From positions 1 to 60,103 of the forward strand of contig JAENYN010000028.1 of assembly GCA_016841765.1 (NCBI GenBank): a stretch of DNA of 60,103 nucleotides, read 5' to 3'. The stretch's first letter is position 1. Each line of letters opens with the position of its first letter. The position numbers were made by a program, and so were the translations under genes. The notes under the pieces were generated by a model, which saw only the letters and a list, made by a program, of their open reading frames with translations, made no database searches and had not been told where the DNA came from. This document shows positions 26,958 to 35,682 of this stretch, piece after piece. The DNA comes from Guptibacillus hwajinpoensis. GTDB lineage: Bacteria; Bacillota; Bacilli; Bacillales; Bacillaceae_O.

Positions 26958-27517
26958 TTCCTCTCAGCCGCTTCTTTCAATTGCAAATACTGGACGGCAT
27001 ACGCCGTTTTTGCATCATAAATTTCCCGCGTTTGAATCAGCTGCTCTGCCTCCTGCAGGGTGACTTCCATTACATCGACAAATTCATCCTCATCGAGCAC
27101 AGCTGCCCCATCCCCTTTTTTAAGGCCTTTCGCTTCGTAAAGGTGGACGAGTTCGTCCGCAAAGCCAGGAGACGTATAAAACGCTATGATTTCCTCCATA
27201 CTATCAGCGACATATCCGGTTTCTTCCTCAAGCTCCCGCCTGGCAGTCACAAGCGGATCCTCACCCGGTTCCAGCTTCCCCGCCGGGATTTCAACCATTG
27301 TCCGATCCATCGGTTTCCGGTATTGCCTGACGAGGATGAGCTTCCCTTCATCCGTATGGGCAATGACCGCAACGGCACCAGGATGCCTCACAATTTCGCG
27401 CTTGCTCGTTTTCCCGTTCGGCAATTTAACCTCCTGTACCTTCAAGTCAATGATCTTGCCTTCATATATCACTTCTTCAGCAGTCGTTTGTTCAATTAAA
27501 TGCTTCAACCATTTCAT
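26954..27517 (-). CDS. nudF: ADP-ribose pyrophosphatase NudF
   Basis: Nudix hydrolase of 187 residues that splits ADP-ribose to AMP and ribose-5-phosphate. The full Nudix box is present (AGKLEPGEDPLVTARRELEEETGYV, residues about 80-105). The N-terminus (EEVIYEGKIIDLKVQEVKLPNGKTSKREIVRHPGAV) fits the ADP-ribose subfamily. Divergent from mciZ, as in B. subtilis, and translationally coupled to the broken yqxK downstream. Confidence 0.95.
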   Translation of the reverse strand: MKWLKHLIEQTTAEEVIYEGKIIDLKVQEVKLPNGKTSKREIVRHPGAVAVIAHTDEGKLILVRQYRKPMDRTMVEIPAGKLEPGEDPLVTARRELEEETGYVADSMEEIIAFYTSPGFADELVHLYEAKGLKKGDGAAVLDEDEFVDVMEVTLQEAEQLIQTREIYDAKTAYAVQYLQLKEAAERK

Positions 27518-27598
27518 CCCCTTGTTCTAGCATATGTCTTCTCAACATAAAGTCTATCATAACTCAAAAATGTCTGTACCATTGAAGGAGGAAGCCCA

Positions 27599-27727
27599 AT
27601 GAAAATTTATGTAAAGGAACACGGAATCACACTCGTCGGCAAAAGCTGGGAAATTCGCCGGGCGTTGCAAGAATACAGCAAACAGTTTGATACCATCCAG
27701 CAATGGACTTCCCTAGCGAAGAAGTAA
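27599..27727 (+). CDS. mciZ: FtsZ polymerisation inhibitor MciZ
   Basis: Peptide of 42 residues. The core ITLVGKSWEIRRALQEYSKQF aligns with B. subtilis MciZ (VVLVGKAWEIRAKLKEYGRTF), and both end with a Trp-containing tail (IQQWTSLAKK here). MciZ caps FtsZ filaments in the mother cell and stops Z-ring formation during sporulation. AAGGAGG lies 8 bases before the ATG and a terminator follows. The position next to nudF is the same as in B. subtilis. I could not identify a convincing sigma-E promoter. Confidence 0.92.
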   Translation: MKIYVKEHGITLVGKSWEIRRALQEYSKQFDTIQQWTSLAKK

Positions 27728-27729
27728 AG

Positions 27730-27757
27730 GCCGCCAGCGTGCGGCTTTTTTCTTTTC
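27730..27757 (+). terminator. Terminator after mciZ
   Basis: GCCGC-CAGCGT-GCGGC followed by TTTTTTCTTTT, starting three bases past the mciZ stop. Confidence 0.85.
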
Positions 27758-28049
27758 ACCAAACAGATTATATAAGGAAATTTTCCGTATAGCTGTCGAT
27801 GTTATGGATATGAATAAAAGGAAGCAGTCTCAGTCTGCGCCTGAATGCCCGCTGGCCGGCAAGTTCCATCTTTATTTTGTAGGCTGTGTTAATCCCCCTT
27901 CGCTCCATGCTGTTTTATGGGCCTGGTCCTATAACTAGGCTTGCCTGAGTAAGGCCATCACTCCATTTCCCATATACAGGACCATCCTTCTTTGCCCGTT
28001 TCCCTGCGTACGTTACAATAAAGGAAATGATAAGATGGGAGGCTCGAAA
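27758..28049. other. Intergenic region upstream of yqkF
   Basis: No gene seen. A candidate sigma-A promoter for yqkF is TTGCCC (27992-27997), a 16-base spacer and TACAAT (28014-28019), about 30 bases before the start codon. Confidence 0.4.
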
Positions 28050-28970
28050 ATGAATAAAAACAGGCTGGGCCAGTCCGATTTATACGTATCCGAAATCGGA
28101 CTCGGCTGCATGTCACTGGGGACTGATGAAAAGGAAGCGGTGTCCATCATTCACAGAGCACTGGAACTCGGCATCAACTATCTTGACACCGCCGACCTTT
28201 ACGATTTTGGCCTGAATGAGGAATTTATCGGAAAAGCGGTGAAAGGCATCCGCGACGATATCATCATTGCCACCAAAGGCGGAAATCACTGGGAAAACGG
28301 TAAAGACGGCTGGTACTGGGACCCGTCCAAAGCCTACATAAAAGAAGCGGTAAAGAAAAGCCTGCAGCGGCTGCAGACCGATTATATCGACCTGTACCAG
28401 CTCCATGGCGGCACAATTGATGATCCGATCGATGAAACGATAGAAGCATTCGAAGAATTAAAAACAGAAGGGCTCATAAGGGAATATGGCATCTCTTCCA
28501 TCCGCCCCAATGTAATCAGGGAATATGCACGCCGATCCAACATGGTGAGCGTCATGATCCAATATAGCCTTCTTGACAGAAGGCCGGAGGAAGAAGTGCT
28601 CGGGCTGCTGGAGAATGAGAAGATCAGCGCCATTGCAAGAGGGCCGCTTGCGAAAGGCCTTCTGACAGGAAGGTCTGCCGACAAGGCGGAAAAGTTCAAG
28701 GAGAACGGCCATCTTGGGTTTACCTATGAAGAGCTCCGTACAATCGGCAACAGCCTGCATGAAACAGCGGACAGCCGGTTTACGGAAGAATACCTTGCAC
28801 TCCGTTATCCCCTTCACCACCCTGCCCTCGCCTCCGTCATTCCCGGAGCCAGTTCCATCGGCCAGCTTCAGGAAAATGTACAGGCTGTTTCCCGGGGAGC
28901 GATTGACAATGACATGTTCCGAAGGCTGCAGTCCCTCACACCGGCAATCAGGTATGAAAAACACCGTTAA
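28050..28970 (+). CDS. yqkF: Aldo/keto reductase YqkF
   Basis: NADPH-dependent aldo/keto reductase of 306 residues. Visible catalytic residues: Asp and Tyr in YLDTADLYDFG, Lys in IIIATKGG and His in DLYQLHGG. The late stretch HHPALASVIPGASSIGQLQENV is typical of the YhdN-like subfamily. The ATG at 28050 follows GGGAGGCTCG; an upstream in-frame ATG lacks a ribosome site. Substrate unknown. The position near nudF matches B. subtilis. Confidence 0.9.
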   Translation: MNKNRLGQSDLYVSEIGLGCMSLGTDEKEAVSIIHRALELGINYLDTADLYDFGLNEEFIGKAVKGIRDDIIIATKGGNHWENGKDGWYWDPSKAYIKEAVKKSLQRLQTDYIDLYQLHGGTIDDPIDETIEAFEELKTEGLIREYGISSIRPNVIREYARRSNMVSVMIQYSLLDRRPEEEVLGLLENEKISAIARGPLAKGLLTGRSADKAEKFKENGHLGFTYEELRTIGNSLHETADSRFTEEYLALRYPLHHPALASVIPGASSIGQLQENVQAVSRGAIDNDMFRRLQSLTPAIRYEKHR

Positions 28971-28979
28971 GTCTTCATG

Positions 28980-29006
28980 AACAAAAGTGCGGGACGCCCG
29001 CTTTAC
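28980..29006. repeat. Family B fragment
   Basis: AACAAAAGTGCGGGACGCCCGCTTTA matches the first 25 bases of the family B copies at 24257 and 31824. The rest of the element is absent. Confidence 0.55.
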
Positions 29007-29012
29007 CATGCT

Positions 29013-29052
29013 CAAAAAACCACCCGAAGCATTGTGCTCTCCGGGTGGTTCC
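29013..29052 (-). terminator. Terminator after the subtilase gene
   Basis: ACCACCCG and CGGGTGGT pair across a 15-base loop, and the minus strand runs on into TTTTTT. It also faces yqkF and may serve both genes. Confidence 0.8.
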
Positions 29053-29054
29053 CA

Positions 29055-31541
29055 TTATTTCATATACGCATTGTAAAACCTCGTCATTGCTACCGCAAAA
29101 TCACCGCGGCTCACCGGACTTTCCGGACTGAAGAATGCTTTTAGAGATGGTTCCAGCTCATACGGACCCTGATCTGTTTCGAAATAAGCATTCAGGACAT
29201 TCAGATCAAGAGCAAGCTGGACATACCCTTTAAACTCATCTGGCACTTTCCCGGCATCCTCAATCTCTATTCGTTCATCGCCATATTGGACAGTAAGCGT
29301 ATCACCAGCTTTTGCCGCCGCTTCCTGCTGTAAGCCAAGACTCTGAATGAGGGAATAGGCCAGGTCTGCTCTTAACACGTCACCATTCGGGTTAAACGCC
29401 CCATCAGCCAGCATGACACCTTTCTGTTCATAGGATGAAGCTTTCAAAGCTGCACCTTGCGCTGTCACTGCACCGGCAAACGCAAGCTCCCCGCTTTTCA
29501 CATCAGTAAACGTTTTAGGTGAGACCGCCTGGCGGATTCCTGCCCCGGCGGCAAGGTATTGTGCCAGTTCCATTCTGGTGAGGCTGCTGTCTGGCTTAAA
29601 CATGCCGTTATCCTTCCCGTCAAACAACCGTTCGCCGATGCCAAGTTTGATGGCGGATTCGGCTGGATGCCCTTCTATGTCTCCGAGCCCTGAAAAACCA
29701 TTTACCGCTGTCAGGGCCAGTGTGCCTTTGACAGTCTCAGGCAGCCCGGTTGCCAGCGGATTTTCCTCTGCTCCGCGAAGTCCGCGGATTTCTGCTTTCC
29801 ACGTGCCCGGAACGGGGGAACTGACGGAAACCGTCCTGTCCGGATAAATTGGGAACAGGAGGCTTATGCCCGAACTGTATTCCGCTCCATCTGGTGAAAT
29901 GAGAACAAGATTCAAAGGGTTCCCTGTTTCTTCAAGCAGCCCGCGCGCAAATACTTTGGCGGACAAACCTGAGATGCCCGCGGGAACTTGAAACTCATAT
30001 GCATTATCAGAAATATATGTCACAGGATTATAGTCAACCGTGAATGATTTATGTTCCGCCTCTGTTTGTACGGTGCTGTTGAACTCGGCAAAAGCATTGA
30101 CGGTTGCACCGTAGTCCGTTCCGTTCATGGTACTGTCCACCGCCGCGTATGCATTCAAGTATCCGGCACCCGCTTCCCATGTTTCATAGCCGGGCATATT
30201 CGTCGCCGTTTCCTCGAATATTGCTTTGACATCGCCAGGCGAAAGCGACGGGTTCGCTTCAAACATCAGTGCCGCTACTCCGGCAGCATGAGGCGTCGCC
30301 ATTGATGTCCCGCTCATCGTTGTATAATAAGGAAGATAAGCCGGCTCAATGCCGTCAATGTCATCAGCCGCTCCCAGAGAAGAAACCGGTGCGATCACCC
30401 TTGTTGAAATAATCCCGACACCGGGGGCCGTTATGGTCGGACGGTCATGCCATGTCCATTCTTCCCCATCCATCGTGAATGTTCCGCCTGCACCCTTTGT
30501 GCCGCGGGAAGAAAAATCAGCAAGCGTCCCGTCTTTTTCACCTGCAGCTACCGAGATCACCCAAGGCGCCTTGGCGTAAGGATTGTGAGTGTTTTCGCCG
30601 GGACCTTCGTTTCCTGCTGCAAATAGCACCGTGATACCGCGGTCATATGCCATCTTACTCGCAATGTTGATTGGATCGTTAGGGTCAAAATCACCCGATG
30701 AACCCCATGAATTTGTAATAATGCGGATGTTATACTTTGCCTGGTGTGTCAGGGCATAGTCAAACCCGCCAATGCCGTCAAGGACAAAAAGCGCAGCGCC
30801 CGAACCGTAACCAATCATATCTGCACCCGGTGCTGCCCCTTCATATTTACCGCCGGACATTGCCCCGGTGCCGCCGACTGTCCCTGCGACATGAGTGCCG
30901 TGTCCCGAATTTGTATCCGTGTTGGGCACATTTTCAGTGTAGCTGATCGGCAAGAGACCGCTGATTGCGTTTAGATTCGTGGACCCCATTACATTTTGGA
31001 CGAGGTTTTCACCAAATTTATGGTCACTATGCGTGCCGTCGACCCCGCTGTCATTGACCACGATCCCGACGCCTTTACCGGTGATCGGCATGCCGTTATT
31101 TGCTTTCTGCATCGCTTTGTCGGTACGCACCTGATCGACTCCGGTCAGTTCTGTCGCATCGGCGTTGAAATACTCCAGTTTTTTGTTTTCATGAATGGAC
31201 CTTACCGACGGTGACTCCGCAAGTGCTTTAATCTGACTGGCATCTGCCGTTACACCTGCCATTGGCAGTGATTTCATCATGACCCCGTTTGTGATTCCAA
31301 TGCTTTCAAGCATCTTTGTTTCTTCTGCTCCGGGACCTTCTGTTTTGTTGAATGTCACAATAACTCCCAGGCTGCCGCTTAACGTATCCAGTTTTTCCGC
31401 AAGTTCGCCGCTAATCTTTTCAGCGGCTTCTCCCGCCTGTGCTTTCTTTCCCGATAACGGGGAAATGAACAAAGAAACCATTAATAATCCGATCAGCAAA
31501 TACGCTAAACTGCTGCGCACCCGCTTCTGCTTCTCTCCCAC
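29055..31541 (-). CDS. Secreted S8 subtilisin-like protease with SLH repeats
   Basis: Protein of 828 residues. A signal peptide (about 1-36) is followed by a propeptide-like inhibitor region (about 55-120). The catalytic triad is Asp164 (VVNDSGVDGTHS), His214 (NSGHGTHVAGT) and Ser413 (MSGTSMATPHAAG), with the oxyanion Asn in AAGNEGPGE (Asn311). A beta-rich region (about 480-615) and three S-layer-homology repeats (about 625-828) follow, which would bind it to pyruvylated wall polymer. The GTG start follows AAAGGGGTGA. It lies downstream of a two-component system on the same strand but is separated from it by repeats. Likely extracellular and wall-attached; substrates unknown. Confidence 0.9.
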   Translation of the reverse strand: MGEKQKRVRSSLAYLLIGLLMVSLFISPLSGKKAQAGEAAEKISGELAEKLDTLSGSLGVIVTFNKTEGPGAEETKMLESIGITNGVMMKSLPMAGVTADASQIKALAESPSVRSIHENKKLEYFNADATELTGVDQVRTDKAMQKANNGMPITGKGVGIVVNDSGVDGTHSDHKFGENLVQNVMGSTNLNAISGLLPISYTENVPNTDTNSGHGTHVAGTVGGTGAMSGGKYEGAAPGADMIGYGSGAALFVLDGIGGFDYALTHQAKYNIRIITNSWGSSGDFDPNDPINIASKMAYDRGITVLFAAGNEGPGENTHNPYAKAPWVISVAAGEKDGTLADFSSRGTKGAGGTFTMDGEEWTWHDRPTITAPGVGIISTRVIAPVSSLGAADDIDGIEPAYLPYYTTMSGTSMATPHAAGVAALMFEANPSLSPGDVKAIFEETATNMPGYETWEAGAGYLNAYAAVDSTMNGTDYGATVNAFAEFNSTVQTEAEHKSFTVDYNPVTYISDNAYEFQVPAGISGLSAKVFARGLLEETGNPLNLVLISPDGAEYSSGISLLFPIYPDRTVSVSSPVPGTWKAEIRGLRGAEENPLATGLPETVKGTLALTAVNGFSGLGDIEGHPAESAIKLGIGERLFDGKDNGMFKPDSSLTRMELAQYLAAGAGIRQAVSPKTFTDVKSGELAFAGAVTAQGAALKASSYEQKGVMLADGAFNPNGDVLRADLAYSLIQSLGLQQEAAAKAGDTLTVQYGDERIEIEDAGKVPDEFKGYVQLALDLNVLNAYFETDQGPYELEPSLKAFFSPESPVSRGDFAVAMTRFYNAYMK

Positions 31542-31701
31542 ACAATCACCCCTTTGTTTTTTTAAAATTATGTCAATTTAATTATCTCTTGTTTACATTT
31601 TGGGGACTATTACGCATAAGTAGTAAAATCGGAGAGAAAGTCCTAACGATGGATAAACCTTAAGTAGTATGTTTCGGCAAACTCACCGAACCATAAAGAA
31701 A

Positions 31702-31821
31702 ACTCACCGATTGGCGAGCCTTTAGGCGATGACAGAGGTGTAGTTGCCCTTATCTATACACCTAAAATTGGAAACTACGTCGAAGTACTCCCTTGCTGAC
31801 AATTTATCCTTTCCTATACGG
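31702..31821 (-). repeat. Family A element, copy 3
   Basis: On the minus strand it starts CCCGTATAGGAAAGGATAAA and ends with GGCTCGCCAATCGGTGAG. It is nearly the same as copy 1 in its outer parts and diverged in the middle. It follows a family B copy and lies between the response regulator and the subtilase gene. Confidence 0.8.
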
Positions 31822-31823
31822 GA

Positions 31824-31875
31824 ACAAAAGCGCAGGGCGCCCGCTTATGATGATAGCCGCTGGCGCCTGGAGCTG
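31824..31875. repeat. Family B repeat, copy 3 (internally deleted)
   Basis: Begins ACAAAAGCGCAGGGCGCCCG and goes straight to GATAGCCGCTGGCGCCTGG, so the central hairpin arm present in the copies at 2526 and 24257 is missing. It abuts a family A element. Confidence 0.75.
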
Positions 31876-31943
31876 GATGACTCCCTTCTTGCTTTTTATC
31901 CACAACACAAAACTTTTTTATCATTTTCTTAACCACTAAAAAA

Positions 31944-32056
31944 CCCGCCGATTGGCGAGCTTTTAGGCAAAGACTGGGCACCGCTGCCCTTGTCTCTATT
32001 CTTATAATCAGCCTCTGTGCCGAGAGCCTTCCTTACTGAAAAGTAATGTTTTCCTG
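31944..32056 (-). repeat. Family A element, copy 4 (3' of the response regulator gene)
   Basis: Most diverged at its start, but the hairpin GACAAGGGCA-GCGG-TGCCCAGTC and the terminal stem CGCC-AATC-GGCG with TTTTTTAG are clear. It begins about 44 bases past the response-regulator stop and should act as its terminator. Confidence 0.75.
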
Positions 32057-32099
32057 AAATCTGGTGTGTTCTCCGGATTTCCTCTGCAATCAAATTTTC

Positions 32100-32735
32100 T
32101 TACGGAAGTGGCACAAGATGATGCTGCACAGCGTGAATGACGGCTTGCGACCGGCTTTTCACATCAAGCTTTTTATAAATCTTGCTTACATGGATTTTAA
32201 CCGTCTTGTCACTAATGAAAAGCTTACTTGCGATTTCCTTGTTGCTTAACCCTTCCACAAGGCAAATCAGCACTTCCCGCTCCCGCTCAGTCAGGCGGGT
32301 TTCTTTGTCTTCCTTTTTACGGTTATGATAATCGATCAATTTCTTTGTCATACTCGGATGGATGATCGATTCACCTAGTGCGACCGTGCGGACTGCCTCC
32401 ACCACCTGTTCGGATGGTGAATCCTTCAGCAAATAGCCGTCGCTTCCCTCACGGAGGGCAGCCATTAAATATTCATCATCACTATACATTGTCAGGACAA
32501 GGACCCGGATGTCAGGAAACTCTTTTTTCACAATCCGTGTCACTTCCAGGCCGTTCATCCCCGGCAGGTTGATGTCCATGATGACGACATCCGGAGCGGC
32601 AGCCCTGATCGTACGGAGGGCGTCTTCCCCTTTCACCGCTTCCCCGACTACGTTAATATCCTCTTCAAGTGCGAAAATATTTTTAAGACCGTCTCGCAAT
32701 ACGGCATGGTCATCTACCAATACGACGCTGATCAA
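32100..32735 (-). CDS. NarL/LuxR-type response regulator
   Basis: Receiver domain followed by a LuxR helix-turn-helix. Receiver: VVLVDDHAVLRDG at the start, phospho-acceptor Asp54 in VVIMDINLPGMNG, and a conserved Lys in DGYLLKDSPSEQ. HTH: LTEREREVLICLVEGLSNKEIASKLFISDKTVKIHVSKIYKKL. I favour the TTG at 32735 (211 residues), with AAAAGGAGC 9 bases upstream; a GTG nine bases earlier is too close to it. It overlaps the 3' end of the sensor kinase gene. The target genes are unknown. Confidence 0.9.
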   Translation of the reverse strand: MISVVLVDDHAVLRDGLKNIFALEEDINVVGEAVKGEDALRTIRAAAPDVVIMDINLPGMNGLEVTRIVKKEFPDIRVLVLTMYSDDEYLMAALREGSDGYLLKDSPSEQVVEAVRTVALGESIIHPSMTKKLIDYHNRKKEDKETRLTEREREVLICLVEGLSNKEIASKLFISDKTVKIHVSKIYKKLDVKSRSQAVIHAVQHHLVPLP

Positions 32736-34545
32736 GTTCCACACGCTCCTTTTCTTTCGGAACGATAAACTGGATTACCGTCCCTTCCCCTTTTTTACTG
32801 TCAATTTGCAAAGTGGCATCCAGGTTTTCCGCCTGTTCGTTCATATTTAATATCCCGAAATGGCTGCCGTTTTTCGCCTTCAGCATCGCATCAAGCAGGG
32901 AAAATCCTTTTCCATCATCTGATATCTGAAGCAGCGTCTGTTTTTTTTGATAGCTTAGCAATACATCGATCGTTTGTGCGCTGCTGTGTTTCAGGGCATT
33001 CGCCATGCTTTCCTGGAAAATATCGAACATGATTTTCTCGATATCTGAATCAAGCTCATATTCCGTTCCCCTTTGCTGGAAATTCACCTTTATCGGCGTC
33101 TGGCTGTCAGCGGCGGCCGCTTTCGCCTCTATTGCCTGCTTCAATCCGACTCTTTCCGTCGGGTAAGGACGGAGAGCGTGAATTGAGTTCCTAAGTTCCT
33201 GCATACTGGACCGAAGCCGGGATGCCGCATCCTCAATCAGTTTTTTCGCACGGTCCGGCGAGGCGTCCTGCTGTTTCACCGCTGTATCAAGATTCATGAC
33301 CGCCCCTGCAAGCGACTGCGCAAGGCCATCATGAATTTCCCTTGCAATCCGATTTCGTTCCTCCAAAATTTTATGTTTCTCCTGCTCGGCAATGAGTGCC
33401 TTGGACCGCCATATGACTGCAAGTTGGTTTGCCAGGGCAGTGATGGAGCGGATATCATCGGTCGAAAAACTGTGGGTCCGGCTTCGCCCGGCCAGCAGGA
33501 TTCCAATCGTCTTGTCATCCAGTATAACCGGTGCATACATGAGCGACTGGATCGCCGGCAAAAAGAAACCGGATAGCGGGCCGCCATCTTTTTTGCGGTT
33601 CGGATAAATAACAGTGGAAGATATATGCTGAATAAGCTCGGGAACACGGCCCTCAATCTTCTTATCTTCAATCTTGCCAGCGGAAATCATCTTTTTCCAG
33701 CGGTCTCCGTCTTCCATTATGAATAGAACAGCATCCGCTTCCAGCAGGCCCTCAAGGGGCTCCCGGAAATCTTCCATCCATTTTCCAGATGCTATCCCTT
33801 TGTTAAGGACCATGCTGACATCATACAGTTGTTTCAGTTTATTTCTCTGTATACGCAGCCTTGCCGCAGTTGCACTCAAAAGCGAAAAGCCGACAAGCGG
33901 CGAAAAGAAGAAAAAGAAGGCAAAAACATCAAAAGGCCCGCGATCTTCACTCCCTAGATTGAACATTAAAACACCGTACAGAAAAGATAATGACATGATC
34001 AATGTTTCGGATAACGTCTTTTGTACCCATTGCCGCCGTGTATACCGTTGTGGGCGCATGAAGAGGACAAGATCAACAAGCAGGTTGTTAATCCCATAGT
34101 AGGACAGCGTAAATACCCCAAGGTGGACAATCAGGACTACAAACTGGTCCATTTCCGCCGCTTGTGCGGCCTCTGCAGCAGCCGGCGCAATGCTGTAAGC
34201 AGCCAGCAGGCTGATTGACAGCAAAGCGGGATTAAAAAACACAACTCGCCATGGCCGCTTTGCCTTAATATTCACAAGCGTTATGACAACTGCGAAACCC
34301 GCAATGACAGCCGGCTGGTCGAACAGGAAGCTGAATGTATAGATAATTGGAAAACCGAGCGAGCTCTGCCCTTTTTTAAGGCTGATCGGATAACTCTCGG
34401 TTATCCCGATGAATAGCAGAAGGATCAAATAGATCAATATGTTTTCCGGCAAGGAAAATCCTACTGCTGCATAAAGGATAGCTATCCATCCGGCAGCTGA
34501 TATGAAATTGATGAATAAAGCCGAGACCTTTTCACGGTCTGCCAT
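32710..34545 (-). CDS. Membrane sensor histidine kinase with GAF domain
   Basis: Protein of 611 residues. Six to seven membrane helices (about 10-225), a linker, a GAF domain (about 240-385), the HisKA_3 dimerisation box ERNRIAREIHDGLAQSLAG with phosphorylated His405, and an HATPase domain (QESMANALKHS N box, SDDGKGF G1 box). The domain order recalls DegS/LiaS-type and YhcY-type kinases. It partners the overlapping response regulator. The cue is unknown; the large membrane part suggests an envelope or membrane signal, which is inference. Confidence 0.9.
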   Translation of the reverse strand: MADREKVSALFINFISAAGWIAILYAAVGFSLPENILIYLILLLFIGITESYPISLKKGQSSLGFPIIYTFSFLFDQPAVIAGFAVVITLVNIKAKRPWRVVFFNPALLSISLLAAYSIAPAAAEAAQAAEMDQFVVLIVHLGVFTLSYYGINNLLVDLVLFMRPQRYTRRQWVQKTLSETLIMSLSFLYGVLMFNLGSEDRGPFDVFAFFFFFSPLVGFSLLSATAARLRIQRNKLKQLYDVSMVLNKGIASGKWMEDFREPLEGLLEADAVLFIMEDGDRWKKMISAGKIEDKKIEGRVPELIQHISSTVIYPNRKKDGGPLSGFFLPAIQSLMYAPVILDDKTIGILLAGRSRTHSFSTDDIRSITALANQLAVIWRSKALIAEQEKHKILEERNRIAREIHDGLAQSLAGAVMNLDTAVKQQDASPDRAKKLIEDAASRLRSSMQELRNSIHALRPYPTERVGLKQAIEAKAAAADSQTPIKVNFQQRGTEYELDSDIEKIMFDIFQESMANALKHSSAQTIDVLLSYQKKQTLLQISDDGKGFSLLDAMLKAKNGSHFGILNMNEQAENLDATLQIDSKKGEGTVIQFIVPKEKERVELDQRRIGR

Positions 34546-34770
34546 CTCCGCCCCTCCCCGCTTTTTTATGTCTGACTTTTCTGTCTTTTTATTTTACCAA
34601 AAGACAATCCATGTGGGAAGAATAGCGAAACCCATAAGCTGAGAATGGCATGGTGCGGGAATGAATTTTTCGGGCAGCCGGCATTTTTCTCTGTATGTAC
34701 AATCGGGGCAGCCGGTTTTGCGGATTTAATTTTTGGCAACGGTGGTTTACAGAGGATTTTTCTTGCTTTT

Positions 34771-34817
34771 GGAGAGGGGGTTGCTTATGAAGACAGCCGC
34801 CAGGACTCGCAGCTGAA
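34771..34817. repeat. Diverged family B fragment
   Basis: GGAGAGGGGGTTGCTTATGAAGACAGCCGCCAGGACTCGCAGCTGAAC aligns with the 3' half of the copy at 2526 (GGAGGGGATCACCGCTTATG onward) with about a quarter of bases changed. The rest of 34546-34860 holds no gene that I can support. Confidence 0.45.
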
Positions 34818-34863
34818 CACTAACCTTCCTTGAAAAACTTATACTTCCTTATCTTTAGAAAAA

Positions 34864-34994
34864 AACGGTCAGAGGTTTTGATCCACTGACCGTTTTTTAA
34901 GTAAGACAGAGAAGCAACCGCCTTTCTCTATGTCCTAAAATGGCAGCTGCCTCGAAATACTTCCCTTGCTGACAATTTATACTTTCCTATACGG
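34864..34994 (-). repeat. Family A element, copy 5 (3' of yqkE)
   Basis: On the minus strand it starts CCGTATAGGAAAGTATAAAT. The hairpin GACATAGAGAA/TTCTCTGTC follows. Here the terminal hairpin is a different sequence, ACGGTCAGTG ... CTGACCGT with T runs on both sides. The terminator function is kept while the stem sequence is replaced. Confidence 0.7.
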
Positions 34995-35079
34995 TAAAAA
35001 AGGATTTTCTTATTTGCATGATTTGATCAATTTTTTTCATCTTCAATCTCAAATATCTGCAGACATGCTTTTTCTCGTT

Positions 35080-35325
35080 TTATTTGAATTTTTTCCAGTC
35101 AAGGCCGCTTTCGTCCAGCAATTCCTCAAACGACTTGTTCTTTTCTCGTTCTTCACGTTCGCGGCGGCGCTGCTCAGCCTGCTGCAGCCGCTCATCTTCT
35201 TCCTTTGCCTTCAATTCTTTTTTCTTTTCCTGCAGTTTCGTCAGAATATCACCTTGCAGATGATCCTTTAATGACCCTTTTTCCTTTTCCCGCTCTCTGG
35301 TTTGATTGTTTTTCCGTCTGGGCAC
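35080..35325 (-). CDS. yqkE: YqkE-family protein (DUF3886)
   Basis: Highly charged protein of 81 residues. Nearly the whole middle is a predicted coiled coil (LTKLQEKKKELKAKEEDERL and on), ending FEELLDESGLDWKKFK, which is the conserved YqkE tail. I chose the GTG at 35325, preceded by GGGAGGCGACATCAA; an ATG 21 bases earlier would swallow that site. It is downstream of yqkB as in B. subtilis. Function unknown. Confidence 0.82.
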   Translation of the reverse strand: MPRRKNNQTREREKEKGSLKDHLQGDILTKLQEKKKELKAKEEDERLQQAEQRRREREEREKNKSFEELLDESGLDWKKFK

Positions 35326-35346
35326 TTGATGTCGCCTCCCTTCCAC

Positions 35347-35682
35347 TCAATCATCTTTTTCTTCCAGCTGCAAGTTCAAGTTCGAGCTGATGATACGCTC
35401 AGGGCTTTTCAACAGAAGGCTGTGCCCGCCTGCCCTGCAGTCGACCGTCAATCGCTCGTCAAAATAGATGATGTCATGACTGGCGACCAAAAATGTAAAG
35501 GGACCTGCCGGAAATACTTTATCGGTTTCTTTCTTTTTCCTCGTAAGGATGAGGGCAGCCGTTCCATCCACACCGCACCCGCAGCCTTCCGTATCATAAA
35601 TCAGCTTGAAGTAGCTGCCGCCGGAACTGCCGGCAATTCCGGCGAGCCTCTCAGCGGCACACTCTGATACTGTAATTTTCAT
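35347..35682 (-). CDS. yqkB: HesB/IscA-like protein YqkB
   Basis: Protein of 111 residues with the HesB-like (Fe-S biogenesis) fold, beginning MKITVSECAAERLAGI. It keeps CGCG (GCGCGVDG) near residue 34 but lacks the paired C-terminal CGCG of A-type carriers, having VDCRAGGHSLLL instead. So a classical scaffold role is doubtful. It lies upstream of yqkE, 21 bases away. Confidence 0.82.
   Translation of the reverse strand: MKITVSECAAERLAGIAGSSGGSYFKLIYDTEGCGCGVDGTAALILTRKKKETDKVFPAGPFTFLVASHDIIYFDERLTVDCRAGGHSLLLKSPERIISSNLNLQLEEKDD

Noticed and set aside
35347-35682. Canonical A-type Fe-S scaffold (IscA/SufA)
   Set aside because: The paired C-terminal cysteines are absent, so only a HesB-like fold can be claimed.
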